From contig JAFUTH010000020.1 of NCBI GenBank assembly GCA_017484285.1, positions 33,175 to 97,174 on the forward strand: 64,000 nt of DNA. The letters run 5' to 3'. Of this stretch, positions 1 to 8,637 are shown one piece after another. The stretch's first letter is position 1. Each line of letters begins with the position of its first letter. A model generated the notes under the pieces. The model searched no databases. It was not told where the DNA came from and saw only the letters and a program-made list of their open reading frames with translations. Origin of the DNA: Treponema sp. GTDB lineage: Bacteria > Spirochaetota > Spirochaetia > Treponematales > Treponemataceae. The translations under genes and the position numbers were made by a program.

Positions 1-365
1 TTCCACTCGTACTTCTCCAAATCAACCGCCAAAACCAAGCCTTTTCTCGTCCGCCCGTACTCGGTTTTTCGCTCGATGTACACACATTCTTCACCCGAAC
101 CAAAAATCCCCGCGTCAAGGTAGCGTTTCATCGTTTCGTGGATTTTTTTGATTCGCGCTTCGCCGTCTCCGTCATTCAAATAGACTTCTGGGAAAATCAA
201 ATTGAGCGTGGAAGGCTTTTCACCCGCCGCACTCGCCACATTCGACCAATATTCTTTGTCCTGCGTGTACTGGTCGCAGGCAATCACCGACCAAGATTTC
301 AAATCACTGTTTTTAGGCAGCAAGATTTCAGGAATCTGCACCCCGTATTTCGCAAAAGTTTTCAT
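1..365 (-). CDS. DUF1015 family protein (N-terminal part, runs off the left edge)
   Basis: The reverse strand reads an open frame from the ATG at 365 to the window edge, 121 codons. It begins MKTFAKYGVQIPEILLPKN and contains VIACDQYTQDKEYW and PSTLNLIFPEVYL. These are the characteristic N-terminal blocks of DUF1015, a family of unknown biochemical function that is common in spirochaetes and clostridia. The start is fixed by the methionine just before the conserved region and by a TATACT box 7 bp upstream. There is no Shine-Dalgarno sequence. It is divergent from mnmG, with only 47 bp between the two start codons. The C-terminal two thirds lie outside the window. The family call is from memory of the motif. 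Confidence 0.85.
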   Translation of the reverse strand, partial: MKTFAKYGVQIPEILLPKNSDLKSWSVIACDQYTQDKEYWSNVASAAGEKPSTLNLIFPEVYLNDGDGEARIKKIHETMKRYLDAGIFGSGEECVYIERKTEYGRTRKGLVLAVDLEKYEW

Positions 366-372
366 GAAAAAG

Positions 373-405
373 AGTATACCACAGCGCACAGAAAATCGCT
401 ATAAT
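373..405. promoter_or_regulatory. Compact divergent promoter pair, DUF1015 / mnmG
   Basis: Two -10 boxes point outward: TATACT on the minus strand (373-378), 7 bp before the DUF1015 ATG, and TATAAT on the plus strand (400-405), 7 bp before the mnmG ATG. No convincing -35 is visible for either. At this spacing both transcripts would start at or next to the A of the start codon, so both would be leaderless. Confidence 0.55.
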
Positions 406-412
406 TTTCCCC

Positions 413-2470
413 ATGTCTGGATTTTATGATTTTTATGATGTTGCCGTGGTTGGCGGCGGTCACGCGGGAATTGAAGCGGCGCTGGCGAGCGCACGAATGG
501 GGCTTAAAACTGTCCTCATCACGCAGACGGTTGATTCTATCGCGCGAATGAGCTGCAACCCTTCAATCGGCGGAATCGCGAAGGGCAACATCGTGCGTGA
601 GATTGACGCGCTCGGCGGCGAAATGGGAAAGCTCATCGACCGCTCGATGATTCAGTTCCGTATGCTGAATAAAAGCCGCGGACCTGCGGTGCAAGCGCCT
701 CGTTCTCAGGCAGATAAAATCCTCTATTCTCAGTTGGCTCGTCACACAGTCGAAACAACACCGAATCTTTACACGCTCATGGACACAGTGGTTGATTTGC
801 TCACCACCGAAAGCGACACTCCGCTTCCCCCGTCTTCAAGCTCGCAGTCGGGGCAAATTCCGGGCGAATTCACCGAAACAAAAATCCTTACCGAAGCCGC
901 AAAATCAGGAAAACGGCAGAAAATCACGGCGGTCGTCACGGAACGCGGGCGGCTCATTCCAGTTCGCTCGGTCGTGCTCACTACGGGAACTTTTTTGGGC
1001 GGGCGCATTTTTATCGGCGAATACGACGCTCCGTGCGGCAGGGTCGGCGAACAGGCGGCTTTTGGCTTAACGCAGTCGCTCAACCGATTGGGCTTTACCA
1101 CGGGGCGATTAAAGACTGGCACTCCGCCGAGAATTCTTCGGCACACGGTTGATTTTACGAATCTTGAAATTCAAGCGGGAGATGACACGATTGTTCCGTT
1201 CTCGTTTGAGGACGAAGAAGTCACCCGTCCGCAAGTTCCCTGCCACTTGGTCTACACAAACGAAAAAACGCACGAGATTATCCGCGCGAATATCGGTCGC
1301 TCGCCCTTGTATTCGGGGAAAATTCACGGAATTGGGCCGCGCTATTGCCCTTCCATCGAAGACAAGGTAATGCGCTTTGCCGAACGGGAACGCCACCAGC
1401 TTTTCGTTGAGCCAGAAAGCCTTGCCACCGACGAAATTTATTTGAACGGGCTTTCTTCAAGCCTTCCCGAAGAAGTGCAGGATGCCTTTTTGCGAACGCT
1501 CCCCGGCTTTGAGCATTGCCATGTCGCCAGACCGGGCTATGCGGTTGAATATGATTATGTTGAGCCTACCCAGCTTTATCCTTCTCTTGAAACAAAGCGC
1601 GTGGCAGGTCTTTTCAACGCAGGGCAGATTAACGGCACTTCGGGCTACGAAGAGGCGGCAGGGCAAGGCTTGGTCGCGGGAATCAATGCCGCATTATACG
1701 CTAAAGAGCATAAAAATCTCTGCGGGGAATTGTGCATGGCAAAATCTGGAATGGGGCAAGTTCCCGCAAGTGCAGAACCGAACGCCTTTGCGTTCAAATC
1801 GCACTTTACACCAGAAGAAATCAAGCATTTTGCCGAAATTTCCGAAAAAGAAACGCACGAAGTCAATTCACTGATTGAAAATTTCCAAATTTCTCAAGGA
1901 AATAGAAATTTCCACAAAATTCCCGAATACGAGCCGCTCATTTTGGGGCGTGATGAAGCCTACATCGGCGTTTTGATTGACGATTTAGTCACGCTCGGCA
2001 CAAAAGAGCCGTACCGCATGTTTACCGCGCGGGCAGAATACCGCCTAAAGTTGCGCCACGACACCGCAGACCGCCGCTTGGCAGAAAAAGCCTTTAAAGT
2101 GGGAATAAAATCGGAATCGCAATTCAACGCGACAAAATTAAAATACGAGCAAGTTGAAGAAGCGACCGAACTTTTGCTCAAAGACGCTTCTGCCGAAAAT
2201 CCGGGCTTTCCGCCACTCGTATGGGAAATCGCGCAGGAAGACGCAAAATACAAATACTACATCGAAAAGCAGGACGCACGCGTGGCAAAAATGCACAAAA
2301 TGGAGCATTTCCACATTCCGCAGGATTTCGACTACTCAAAAATCCCCGCGCTCTCAGGAGAAAGCCGCCAAAAGCTCGAAGCAGTCCGCCCGCTCACTTT
2401 GGGGCAGGCAAGCCGAATCAGCGGAATCAGAAATTCCGACATCATGTTGCTGATGGTGTATCTGAAATAA
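413..2470 (+). CDS. mnmG: tRNA uridine-5-carboxymethylaminomethyl synthesis enzyme MnmG (GidA)
   Basis: MnmG works with MnmE to install the carboxymethylaminomethyl group on the wobble uridine of certain tRNAs, using FAD and methylene-tetrahydrofolate. The 685-residue product starts with the dinucleotide fold (VVGGGHAGIEAA). It continues with the family signatures SCNPSIGGIAKGNIVREIDA, RLKTGTPPRI, INGTSGYEEAAGQG and FTARAEYRLKLRHDTADRR, and a C-terminal helical domain ending at ISGIRNSDIMLLMVYLK. It is about 50 residues longer than usual. The excess lies near residues 125-165, a Ser/Pro-rich then Lys-rich stretch between two conserved strands. The 3' end overlaps the convergent gene at 2442 by 29 bp. 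No mnmE is present here. Confidence 0.97.
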   Translation: MSGFYDFYDVAVVGGGHAGIEAALASARMGLKTVLITQTVDSIARMSCNPSIGGIAKGNIVREIDALGGEMGKLIDRSMIQFRMLNKSRGPAVQAPRSQADKILYSQLARHTVETTPNLYTLMDTVVDLLTTESDTPLPPSSSSQSGQIPGEFTETKILTEAAKSGKRQKITAVVTERGRLIPVRSVVLTTGTFLGGRIFIGEYDAPCGRVGEQAAFGLTQSLNRLGFTTGRLKTGTPPRILRHTVDFTNLEIQAGDDTIVPFSFEDEEVTRPQVPCHLVYTNEKTHEIIRANIGRSPLYSGKIHGIGPRYCPSIEDKVMRFAERERHQLFVEPESLATDEIYLNGLSSSLPEEVQDAFLRTLPGFEHCHVARPGYAVEYDYVEPTQLYPSLETKRVAGLFNAGQINGTSGYEEAAGQGLVAGINAALYAKEHKNLCGELCMAKSGMGQVPASAEPNAFAFKSHFTPEEIKHFAEISEKETHEVNSLIENFQISQGNRNFHKIPEYEPLILGRDEAYIGVLIDDLVTLGTKEPYRMFTARAEYRLKLRHDTADRRLAEKAFKVGIKSESQFNATKLKYEQVEEATELLLKDASAENPGFPPLVWEIAQEDAKYKYYIEKQDARVAKMHKMEHFHIPQDFDYSKIPALSGESRQKLEAVRPLTLGQASRISGIRNSDIMLLMVYLK

Positions 2471-3404
2471 GTTGAGACATTTCTTCGACGGAAAACACGC
2501 CCGTGTTGCACAGGTCGGTGGCAAATTCGCTGATGGATTTGTTCAAAAACAGCATGTCTTCGGTGCAGAGCGAAAATGAAATATCATTCTCGGCAAAAGC
2601 CCGGATAATCTGCGCTTTTTGCTCGCCCTTTTTGCCCGAGAGAATCGGTGCGGGGCTGAATTCGATGTGAACGTTATGCTCTTTGATAAAATCGCGGACT
2701 TCGGGATAGAGCGTTCCGTTCTTAAAAATCCGAAGCCCATCGTTGTTAATCGCAATGTTCGGATTCATCAAGTGGGTTGGCTTGAGATTCAACATAATCT
2801 CAAAAATCGACTCACGGTCAGGAAGAGTACGGAAACCAAGACAACAGATGCGCGATTTCATGTTCATATTGCGCGCCATTTTGAAAATCTCAAGGAATTT
2901 CTCGGGATTTTCCGCGTAGGTGCTTCCATACAACTCGATGCCCTCAAACAAACCGCTGTCCAAAAGCATCGTCGCGAGCGGCAGATTGTTTTCTTTGTCG
3001 CTATGAATGCCAAGAAACGGGTGAAAGGTAATTTTATCGGTGTATTTTTCGGTCAGTATTTTTACGATGTCAAGGAATTCGGTCGCGTTTTTGCACTGCG
3101 CAAGAAAATCAACATCAATCGTGCCGTTGACTTCTTTTACGTTTTCACTGATGCTCTCGGAAAGTGACGCGCAGAACAAGGTGAGCACATCGAATGAAGA
3201 AGCCATTCGCACGCGAGCATAATTGCCGAGTTCTCTGCGAAGAGCCAAATCCTCGTCACAGCCCGCATGAAGCAAGCCGATGTTGGCAAATTCGGGAATG
3301 ACAAAGCCAGACCATTGCACAAAATTCGGATAACGCATACCTGTCGCCAGATGCTTGCACGAGTCGTTCTTTTGAATTTTTACGAAATCAGAGATAGCAA
3401 CCAT
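2442..3404 (-). CDS. Adenosine deaminase-like protein lacking catalytic residues
   Basis: The 320-residue product follows the ADA-like deaminase fold pattern of its upstream neighbour but has lost the active-site motifs. The N-terminal HxH is absent. The HAGE block is replaced by ICCLGF, the RIGHG block by THLMNPN, the P-x-SN block by FSPAPIL, and the TDDP block by TEDM. It follows the intact deaminase by 3 bp, so the two are almost certainly cotranscribed. I infer a pseudoenzyme, possibly a regulator or partner of the deaminase, or an amidohydrolase with a different metal site. The alignment was done by eye, so remote homology is the weaker part of the call. The frame is intact, so it is not a pseudogene. 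Confidence 0.7.
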   Translation of the reverse strand: MVAISDFVKIQKNDSCKHLATGMRYPNFVQWSGFVIPEFANIGLLHAGCDEDLALRRELGNYARVRMASSFDVLTLFCASLSESISENVKEVNGTIDVDFLAQCKNATEFLDIVKILTEKYTDKITFHPFLGIHSDKENNLPLATMLLDSGLFEGIELYGSTYAENPEKFLEIFKMARNMNMKSRICCLGFRTLPDRESIFEIMLNLKPTHLMNPNIAINNDGLRIFKNGTLYPEVRDFIKEHNVHIEFSPAPILSGKKGEQKAQIIRAFAENDISFSLCTEDMLFLNKSISEFATDLCNTGVFSVEEMSQLISDTPSAT

Positions 3405-3407
3405 GGG

Positions 3408-4421
3408 TTACGCCCAATTTTCTTCGACAAGATTCTTAAAATGCGCTTTTTCTTCATTTGGCAAAAATGAATCGTCAAAACTGTTGAGCACCACCTGCTT
3501 CAAATCAGATTTTGAGAATTTCAGTTTTGAGTGAAGATTCCAGTATTCGTCCAAAAGTTCAACGTCAAAGAAGAGCGGATCGTCAGTCGCAATCGTAACG
3601 GGGATGCCCTTGTCGAACATTTCGCGAACGGGGTGCTCGCTCATTTTTTTGACGTATTTTTTGGTGAACACATTGCTCGTTGGCGCAACCTCAACCGGAA
3701 TATGCTGTTCCGCAAGATGAGAGACCAACGCCGCGTCCTGCACCGACGTAATGCCGTGACCAATGCGCTCGGCATGGCAGATAGTGAGCGCGTCCCAAAT
3801 TGACTGGGGACCGACATCCTCACCTGCATGAGCGACCGCGTGATATTTGCCAGCATGTGCTTTTTCAAAAACCGGGCCGAATTCTTTTGCTGGACCTTTT
3901 GACTCAGCTCCTCCGAGCCCGATACCGATAAAGCCTTCAAACGGATGCTCTTTAAACATCTTGAAATTGTTCTCGGCATTCTCAAGACCAAATGTGCGCG
4001 ACACGTCACCCAAAAGCCACACCGTGATGCCCGTCTCGTCTTTTATTTTTTTGAGATTCTTTTCAAAATTTGCCGCCATATCGGCATAGTTAAAGCCTTT
4101 TTTGATAAACGCAGACGGCGCAAAGAACGCTTCGCAGTGCACAATGCCGTTTCGCACGAGGTAGTTCTGTAAGTCAGCGAAAACGAGGTCAAAATCGCTG
4201 ACTTCCGTGAACAAATCCTGCACCTGCAAGAACGCCGCAATAAAGCCATTTAAATCAGAGTAAGAAAAAAGCTTGTCCATTTCCGCGTCAGAGAAAACAA
4301 CGCCGTTCTTTTTGAGGTAGAGCGCTTTGATAGTGTCTTTGCTCATGACCGCCTCAATGTGAATATGAAGCTCCGCCTTCGGAATTTTTTTGAAAAATGC
4401 GTAAAACTCTGATTTGTTCAT
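3408..4421 (-). CDS. Adenosine deaminase family protein
   Basis: This enzyme hydrolyses adenosine (or adenine, since the two subfamilies are hard to separate by eye) to the hypoxanthine form in purine salvage. All metallo-deaminase motifs are present: ELHIHIE near the N-terminus, HAGEDVG, ERIGHGI, VAPTSN and the terminal IATDDP. The start was placed at 4421 (MNKSEFYAFF), not at the more distal in-frame codon, because AGAGGA lies 5 bp upstream. That gives 337 residues. It is the first gene of a two-gene operon with the degenerate paralogue downstream. Adenosine deaminases of the ADA1 type usually have HxHLEG after the first strand. HIHIEA here is a small departure. Confidence 0.9.
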   Translation of the reverse strand: MNKSEFYAFFKKIPKAELHIHIEAVMSKDTIKALYLKKNGVVFSDAEMDKLFSYSDLNGFIAAFLQVQDLFTEVSDFDLVFADLQNYLVRNGIVHCEAFFAPSAFIKKGFNYADMAANFEKNLKKIKDETGITVWLLGDVSRTFGLENAENNFKMFKEHPFEGFIGIGLGGAESKGPAKEFGPVFEKAHAGKYHAVAHAGEDVGPQSIWDALTICHAERIGHGITSVQDAALVSHLAEQHIPVEVAPTSNVFTKKYVKKMSEHPVREMFDKGIPVTIATDDPLFFDVELLDEYWNLHSKLKFSKSDLKQVVLNSFDDSFLPNEEKAHFKNLVEENWA

Positions 4422-4503
4422 ACGTTTCCTCTTTTCTTGCTTAGAGTACAATTCTAATGCAATTATCGGCAGAATTCACGGAAAAGTTTAAATTTCTCAC
4501 AGA

Positions 4504-4581
4504 TAGGGAGCGTTAAAAAAACTCACATGTGAGTTTTTAGCGACTCTCCGAAGCAACTATGTTGCGTAGGCTTAAGAGCCC
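4504..4581. repeat. Hairpin cluster with AAAAACTCAC/GTGAGTTTTT stem
   Basis: Three stem-loops in series. AAAAACTCAC and GTGAGTTTTT form a perfect 10-bp stem with a 2-nt loop (4517-4538). It is followed by GCAAC-TAT-GTTGC (4553-4565) and GGCT-TAAG-AGCC (4569-4580). The first stem, its left flank TAGGGAGCG and its right flank AGCGACTCTC recur on the other strand near 29176-29233, so this is a dispersed element. It lies between the pepF 3' end and the deaminase promoter region and probably helps terminate pepF. Confidence 0.7.
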
Positions 4582-4607
4582 ACAGAGAGTTTTTTTTATT
4601 TCTAGAT

Positions 4608-4644
4608 TTTCTCTGTGAACTCTGTGTTCTCTGTGAGGAATTTA
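4608..4644. repeat. CTCTGTG-type intergenic repeat at the pepF stop
   Basis: Three spaced copies of CTCTGTG/TCTGTG followed by AGGAATTTA. The TTA at the right end is the reverse complement of the pepF stop codon. Related copies occur at 24530-24610, 36443-36469 and, in a CTGTGGA variant, around 61776-61983. Confidence 0.7.
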
Positions 4645-6438
4645 ACAATTTTTTTCTAGCGCAGTAACGAGATTTGCGAATGTGTCCAGTGCGCTCTGAA
4701 TCGGCTCGGCTGAACTCATATCAACGCCCGCCACTTTGAGGCTTTCGATTGGGTAACGGCTGCCACCGCTCTTTAAGAATTTGAAATAATCCTCTCGCTC
4801 CTTTTCGCCGCCCGTGGTGACGCGTTTTGCAAGAGCGAGCGCGGCTGAAATTCCCGTTGCGTATTTGTAGACATAGAACGCGTTGTAGAAGTGCGGAATT
4901 CTCAAAGCCTCCATGTCGCTTTCGCTCTCAAAGTGCATTTCGCTTCCAAAATACTGCTCCAAAAGCTCGCGGTATGTTTTGCGGAGAACCTGCGCTGAAA
5001 GCGGCGTGCCATTTTCGACCAGTTCATGCGTTTTCAACTCGAATTCGGCGAACATCGTCTGGCGGTGGAGCGTGGCTAAAATATCATCCGCCCGCATTGA
5101 AAGAAGATAAGATTTCATCTCTGATGTTTTTGCGGTTTTCAACAAATACTCAAAGACCAGCTCTTCGTTGAAGGTCGAAGCGACTTCCGCCTCAAAAATC
5201 GTGTAGTTGTAGCACATAAAGGGATTGTTCGTTTTTGAGTAGTACGAATGCATTGAGTGACCGCCCTCGTGCGCCATCGTGAACACATCGCGAATCACAT
5301 CGTCCTTGTAATTAAGCAGGATGTACGGATAGCCTGTGTACGCGCCCGAAGAGAACGCACCGCTTCGCTTTCCCTTGTTTTCGTAGCGGTCAACCCAGCC
5401 GCCTTTGAGTCCGCCACAGAGAATGTCAGTGTAGTCTTTTCCAAGCGGAGAAAGTGCATTTCGGCAGATTTCAACCGCCTCATCGTAGCTCGTTTTGGTC
5501 TCCACATTTTTTACGAGCGGCACATAGACGTCGTAATGACGGAGTTCTGGAACGCCCAAATTTTTTTTTCGCAGAGAATAGTATTTGTGAAGCGTGGGAA
5601 GATTTTTGTGAACCGTGTCAATCAAGTTGCGGTACACGCTCTCTGGAACTTTGTTTCCGTAGAGTGCGGCTTCGAGTGACGATTTGTAGCCACGAGCGCG
5701 GGCAACGAAGACATCTTGATTCACGCTTCCTGCATAGAGTGCGGCGATTGTGTTTTCGTGCTGAACGAATCCCGCGTAGAAATTTTTATAGGCTTCTTCG
5801 CGGATTTTTCGGTCGGGATTATGCAAAAATGTAGTGAACGTGCTTTGCGTGAGCGGCTTTTCTTCGCCAGCAACATGCACGCTTCCAAATTGCAAATCGA
5901 CATTCGTGAGGAGCGAGAACGCGTTGTGTGCCGTTTCGGAACTTTCTGTTTGCAAGGAAAGAATGCGTTCTTCTTTTTCGCTCAAAATATACGGCTTGTG
6001 ATGCAATTCCTTTTGCAAAAAGATTTTATAGTCAGCAAATTCGGGAAGTACAATCCACGCGTTGATTTTTTCATCGGGAATCGCCATGAGTTCCGGCGAG
6101 AAGAACGAAGTTGCGCTATCAGCTGCCGCATACGCCATCATCGCACGCCCTTCACGGTCTTGGGCGGCGGAATCGCTTTCGTCGGCGGTGTGCTGGAGAC
6201 TTGCATAGTTGTAGACCGTTTCAATCACCTTTTCAAGAGCTTCGTTCGCCTTCAAACAACCAAGCAAGGAATCTGAGCTTTCGCCGAGCTTTCCTTTAAA
6301 AGCAACGACAGCTTCGGTGAGTTTTGAAATAGAAGAGAGGGCTGTTTCCCATTCTTCGTCAGATGCATACAGGGTAGATAAATCCCATTTATCGTTCGCG
6401 GGGACTTCATCGCGGGAAGGAATCAAATTTTGTGCCAT
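4642..6438 (-). CDS. pepF: Oligoendopeptidase F (M3 family zinc peptidase)
   Basis: A cytoplasmic zinc metallopeptidase that cleaves short peptides (roughly 6-17 residues) imported or produced during protein turnover. The 598-residue product has the M3 zinc motif H390-EGG-H394, with the third ligand expected at the glutamate of FEAEVAS about 25 residues later. The downstream helix carries YKYATG. The length is typical for PepF. There is no signal peptide. The start at 6438 is supported by TATACT 6 bp upstream, and MAQNLIPSRDEVP is a normal PepF N-terminus. The stop codon lies inside a CTCTGTG-type repeat. Confidence 0.96.
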   Translation of the reverse strand: MAQNLIPSRDEVPANDKWDLSTLYASDEEWETALSSISKLTEAVVAFKGKLGESSDSLLGCLKANEALEKVIETVYNYASLQHTADESDSAAQDREGRAMMAYAAADSATSFFSPELMAIPDEKINAWIVLPEFADYKIFLQKELHHKPYILSEKEERILSLQTESSETAHNAFSLLTNVDLQFGSVHVAGEEKPLTQSTFTTFLHNPDRKIREEAYKNFYAGFVQHENTIAALYAGSVNQDVFVARARGYKSSLEAALYGNKVPESVYRNLIDTVHKNLPTLHKYYSLRKKNLGVPELRHYDVYVPLVKNVETKTSYDEAVEICRNALSPLGKDYTDILCGGLKGGWVDRYENKGKRSGAFSSGAYTGYPYILLNYKDDVIRDVFTMAHEGGHSMHSYYSKTNNPFMCYNYTIFEAEVASTFNEELVFEYLLKTAKTSEMKSYLLSMRADDILATLHRQTMFAEFELKTHELVENGTPLSAQVLRKTYRELLEQYFGSEMHFESESDMEALRIPHFYNAFYVYKYATGISAALALAKRVTTGGEKEREDYFKFLKSGGSRYPIESLKVAGVDMSSAEPIQSALDTFANLVTALEKNC

Positions 6439-6444
6439 ACCCTA

Positions 6445-6450
6445 AGTATA
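6445..6450 (-). promoter_or_regulatory. -10 box TATACT, 6 bp before the pepF ATG
   Basis: The minus strand reads TATACT-TAGGGT-ATG. The -35 region is not convincing (TTTCTC at 17 bp). The spacing predicts a transcript beginning at the start codon. The same TATACT-N6-ATG layout precedes the M15 peptidase gene. Confidence 0.5.
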
Positions 6451-6480
6451 GCACAAAATCGACATACGAGAAAACAAAAA

Positions 6481-8628
6481 CTATTCTTCATGTACGCGGA
6501 ATGAGGCATTGAATACGACGGGAACGTCTGTCAAGAGGTCGGCGTCGTATTCATATGCAATCAGAATGATGCTGTGCGTTTTAGTTGCGTCCTCATCGTA
6601 ATCATCATAATTGAGCGTAATGCTATATGACGTGTTGTTTGTAACTTCTTCGCCATCGACAAGCCACTTGTACGACGAATACATGTCCGAGACAGAGAAG
6701 GTAAAATCATCTTCACCGTACACAACGGAAAGCCCCGTGCTCATTGTGCCGACGACAGAAGCACGACGTGACCACACGGCGTACAGCATCATCGTGCCAG
6801 TAACCCAGTTCGTCGCGGTGATTGCAGTTCCGTCGCCGTATTTTGAGCCCGAGCCTGATGATGAGAGTGCCCAATTTATAAAATAGTATCCAGGATACGA
6901 GAACGCATTTTTGCTGAGCGTGACCGGCAAGTCCTCATACGTCATGGTTTGCGCCGCCATCGTACCCGTGCCACCGTTCGCATCAAACACGATGGTCAAG
7001 GTCTGGACGCTCCACTGTGCATACAGTGTCAGGTCTTCTTTGGTAATGACAATAGTTTCGCTCGCCGCATAAGACGTGCCACTTCCATCCGCGCTCGTAT
7101 TCCATCCGATAAAGTCATATCCGGTTCGCGAGAACACTTCTCCATACAGATTCTGCGCGACATCATAATAGAATGTCTGCGTCGTTTGGACAGAAGTGCC
7201 ATTATTTGACAGATAGGTGACGGTGAACGGGTTTGCCGACCACTGCGCCGTGAGCGTCAGCGTGCCAGACACCCAATTTGCTTTTGAGATTCGTGCTTGG
7301 TCATCGTAGCTCGTTCCAACAGAAGAGTCCCAGTTCGCAAACGAATAGCCGACCCGTGTAAATGCATTTTCCGGGAGCGTGACCGGAAGCTCATCATAGC
7401 TGAGCGTGAGTGCACTCATCGCGCCTGTGCCGCCGTTCGCGTCAAATGTAATCGTCACGGTCTGTGCGCGCCATTGAGCGTAGAGGGTCAGCCCATTCTC
7501 ATCGATGACAAAAGTATCGCCACTCTTGAATGTTGCGCCACTTCCATCAGCAGCTGTATTCCAATCCACAAAGTCATAGCCGAATGTCTCAAACTCGCTG
7601 ATGCTCGTTCCGTCTGCGATGGTGACACTCGAGCCATATTCGTATGACTCCGTGTACGGCGTTATTCGTCCGTTGTTTGCATTGTACGTCACGAGATAAG
7701 TGTTCCGCTGCCACTGCGCGTAGAGCGTGCAATTTTCGTTTGGATAGTTGCTTTCAAGGAGCACTGCTTTATCGGCGAAATACGTGCCGCTTCCGTCCGC
7801 GCTCGTGCTCCACCCGGCAAAGCTCCAGCCGGTACGCGTAAACTGATTTTCGGGAAGCGTGTCATCGATTTGCGCCTGAATGCTTTCCATAGAGCCCGTG
7901 CCGCCGTTCGCGTCGAAAGAAATTGTGATGCTGTCTTTTACCCAACACGCATAGAACGTAACAGTTGCGCCTTCTGTCGTGGCAAGATTTGTGACCTCTT
8001 CGCCATCTGAATAATCGGGCGTCGTTTTGTTCCGATGTGCGGCGACGTTCCAGCCGTTGAACGTGTAGCCCTTCCGAGAAAAAATGTTTTTCGGGAGCGT
8101 TTGCGACTCATCATACACAAACGATTGCGTCACCTGTGTTTTTGTGATGCCGTCAGTGTTCGTATAAGAACCGCCGTTTGCGTCGAGAACGAGCGTATAG
8201 TTTACGGCACTCCATCCCGACGCATACAGCCATGCCGGATATGACGTGACAATGATACGGGAAATCGTTCCGTCCGCATCAGAAAGCGTGACGGTGCTCG
8301 GTACATCGTAGGAATCAGTGAGCGGATTTTTATAATACAGCCAGCCGTCAACCGTGTAGCCCGGCTTGAGAGCGGCAAATCGCGCATCAGCAACCGTGGG
8401 CAAATCAATTCGAGAAAGCTCCGTGCCAATCGGATAGGAAAGCGTCACCGATTCAGAGCCAAGCGACTCTTCAGGGGAAGCGGCAAAATACACATATTCC
8501 GACATAAAATCGCGCTCAAGCGAGGATTTCATGTCATCATCGCATGACAAAAAGAGCACAGGAACGAGGAACAACGCACAAGCTGCGCAAGTGAGACATC
8601 GTACTGCATCAAAAAAACGTCGCTTCAT
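6481..8628 (-). CDS. InlB B-repeat (Listeria-Bacteroides repeat) surface lipoprotein
   Basis: 715 residues. The N-terminal signal peptide ends in a lipobox, VLFLSC at about residues 24-29, so the mature protein is predicted to be lipid-anchored. It carries six tandem ~75-residue modules, each with a FDANGG-like opening, a GY.F..W turn and a closing LYAQW/LTAQW, between about residues 140 and 620. This is the flg_new/InlB B-repeat pattern. A C-terminal beta-sandwich-like tail of about 90 residues follows. Such repeats occur in adhesins and other surface proteins, but the ligand cannot be predicted. It is the last gene of the cyclase operon, 9 bp after the barrel gene. The repeats probably recombine. 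Confidence 0.9.
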   Translation of the reverse strand: MKRRFFDAVRCLTCAACALFLVPVLFLSCDDDMKSSLERDFMSEYVYFAASPEESLGSESVTLSYPIGTELSRIDLPTVADARFAALKPGYTVDGWLYYKNPLTDSYDVPSTVTLSDADGTISRIIVTSYPAWLYASGWSAVNYTLVLDANGGSYTNTDGITKTQVTQSFVYDESQTLPKNIFSRKGYTFNGWNVAAHRNKTTPDYSDGEEVTNLATTEGATVTFYACWVKDSITISFDANGGTGSMESIQAQIDDTLPENQFTRTGWSFAGWSTSADGSGTYFADKAVLLESNYPNENCTLYAQWQRNTYLVTYNANNGRITPYTESYEYGSSVTIADGTSISEFETFGYDFVDWNTAADGSGATFKSGDTFVIDENGLTLYAQWRAQTVTITFDANGGTGAMSALTLSYDELPVTLPENAFTRVGYSFANWDSSVGTSYDDQARISKANWVSGTLTLTAQWSANPFTVTYLSNNGTSVQTTQTFYYDVAQNLYGEVFSRTGYDFIGWNTSADGSGTSYAASETIVITKEDLTLYAQWSVQTLTIVFDANGGTGTMAAQTMTYEDLPVTLSKNAFSYPGYYFINWALSSSGSGSKYGDGTAITATNWVTGTMMLYAVWSRRASVVGTMSTGLSVVYGEDDFTFSVSDMYSSYKWLVDGEEVTNNTSYSITLNYDDYDEDATKTHSIILIAYEYDADLLTDVPVVFNASFRVHEE

Positions 8629-8637
8629 GCTCGCCCC

